From: Helicobacter ibis
GTDB lineage: Bacteria; Campylobacterota; Campylobacteria; Campylobacterales; Helicobacteraceae
DNA: 35,833 nt
Direction of reading: 5' to 3'
Assembly: GCF_027859255.1 (NCBI RefSeq)
Contig: NZ_JAQHXR010000006.1
Span: forward strand, 1 to 35,833
A program made the position numbers and the translations under genes. Below, piece by piece: positions 35,462 through 35,833 of the stretch. The number at the start of each line of letters is the position of its first letter. Position 1 is the first letter of the stretch. The notes below the pieces were generated by a model that was given only the letters and a program-made list of their open reading frames with translations, had not been told where the DNA came from and searched no databases.

Positions 35462-35758
35462 AGAAGAATTGTGCTTTAAGTCTAAGTTAAGTGGGCTTAT
35501 TTTAGAATCTTATTGAGTTTTTAAGAGTTAGATTATAGTTTTTACAAACTAGAATCAACGCCACTAAAGTTATTACATAAATTATAATCAACTCCATGTA
35601 GCTCCTTTACTCTCACAAAGACAATAAAAACGAAGCTTAAAGCAGTAAAATTATAACAAAGTTTAGGAAACTTGGCTTTGCTTAGAATCTTATAGTTTCC
35701 AACAAGTATATTTTTTTGATTTTCTTATTAGATTCATCTTTAAATTAACACTTTTTAA

Positions 35759-35833
35759 TCACTCATATAGCAAGTAAGATAACGATAAAAATTCCTTAGA
35801 GTGATTTGGGTAAATTAGATGTGCTAATTCATG
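35759..35833 (-). CDS. YgjP-like (M48/DUF45) metallopeptidase, partial, C-terminal end
   Basis: From the window edge the frame reads HELAHLIYPNHSKEFLSLSY then LLYE and TGA (35759-35761). HELxH...NHSKEF is the zinc-binding signature of YgjP/SprT-like metallopeptidases, where a third His in the N-H-S-K element completes the site. The end comes earlier than in the homologues I recall, and the frame is open again after this TGA (LKSVNLKMNLIRKS), so the gene may be prematurely stopped. The rest lies outside the window. Confidence 0.6.
   Translation of the reverse strand, partial: HELAHLIYPNHSKEFLSLSYLLYE

Larger units (their letters stand above)
35105..35758. other. gene-poor, palindrome-rich stretch
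   Basis: About 650 bases without a supportable gene on either strand. It holds the inverted repeats listed above, several copies of a CACAAA(A)GAC motif (35222, 35413, complement at 35452, 35615), and a small hairpin AAGTTT-AGG-AAACTT near 35660-35675. It could be a structured RNA region, a non-autonomous element or decayed DNA between broken genes; the sequence alone does not decide. Confidence 0.5.

Noticed and set aside
35146-35510. CRISPR array or tRNA cluster in the repeat-rich right end
   Set aside because: Repeats are inverted and not evenly spaced with spacers, and no GGTTCAANCC-type T-loop is seen.

Overview
The window looks like chromosomal DNA of a Helicobacter-type member of the Campylobacterota, probably an enterohepatic species. 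The evidence is low GC, a flgB-flgC-fliE-penicillin-binding-protein cluster, a PsrABC-type respiratory complex, a carboxynorspermidine dehydrogenase, a type III restriction system, and several TTG starts with good ribosome binding sites. Species cannot be fixed from sequence reading alone.

Layout. 1-1720 (minus): an acyl-carrier-protein-like gene and a two-domain gene (Rossmann plus SGNH-like) carrying a 12-base G tract that puts it out of frame, a classic contingency locus. 1811-1957: a Crp/Fnr C-terminal scrap. 1960-3855: ilvD. 3902-6368: decayed metF and metE, an adjacent and overlapping pair. 6617-6814: a small membrane protein. 6811-8911 (minus): three genes overlapping by 4 bp that resemble PilM, PilN and PilO. 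9102-12930 (plus): psrABC-like molybdoenzyme operon, with psrA carrying one frameshift. 12936-15064 (minus): cysS followed by a COG2836-type TauE/SafE protein. 15225-20126 (plus): a five-gene envelope operon (COG3014-like lipoprotein, YcfL, LpoB, a secreted protein, a frameshifted CsgG/LpoB-like protein) behind a promoter region with an (AT)9 repeat. 20174-23219 (minus): flgB-flgC-fliE-PBP, with a sigma-54-type element ahead of flgB. 23313-24080: TSUP transporter. 24104-26061 (minus): decayed chemoreceptor. 26466-27905: carboxynorspermidine dehydrogenase. 27970-34405: type III restriction (res), modification (mod) and an AlbA_2-domain gene. 34433-35833: degenerate accessory DNA holding a DUF5131 scrap, two decayed unknown genes, several long perfect inverted repeats and the edge of a YgjP-like metallopeptidase.

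Themes. (i) Variable expression: a poly-G tract in coding sequence and an AT dinucleotide repeat in a promoter region. (ii) Gene decay: metE, metF, psrA, a CsgG/LpoB-like gene, a chemoreceptor and several scraps are broken, some by a single base. Those single-base lesions could be real or assembly errors. (iii) A defence-like block (res-mod-AlbA_2 plus a DUF5131 remnant) next to an unexplained palindrome-rich non-coding stretch, which is the least explained part of the window.
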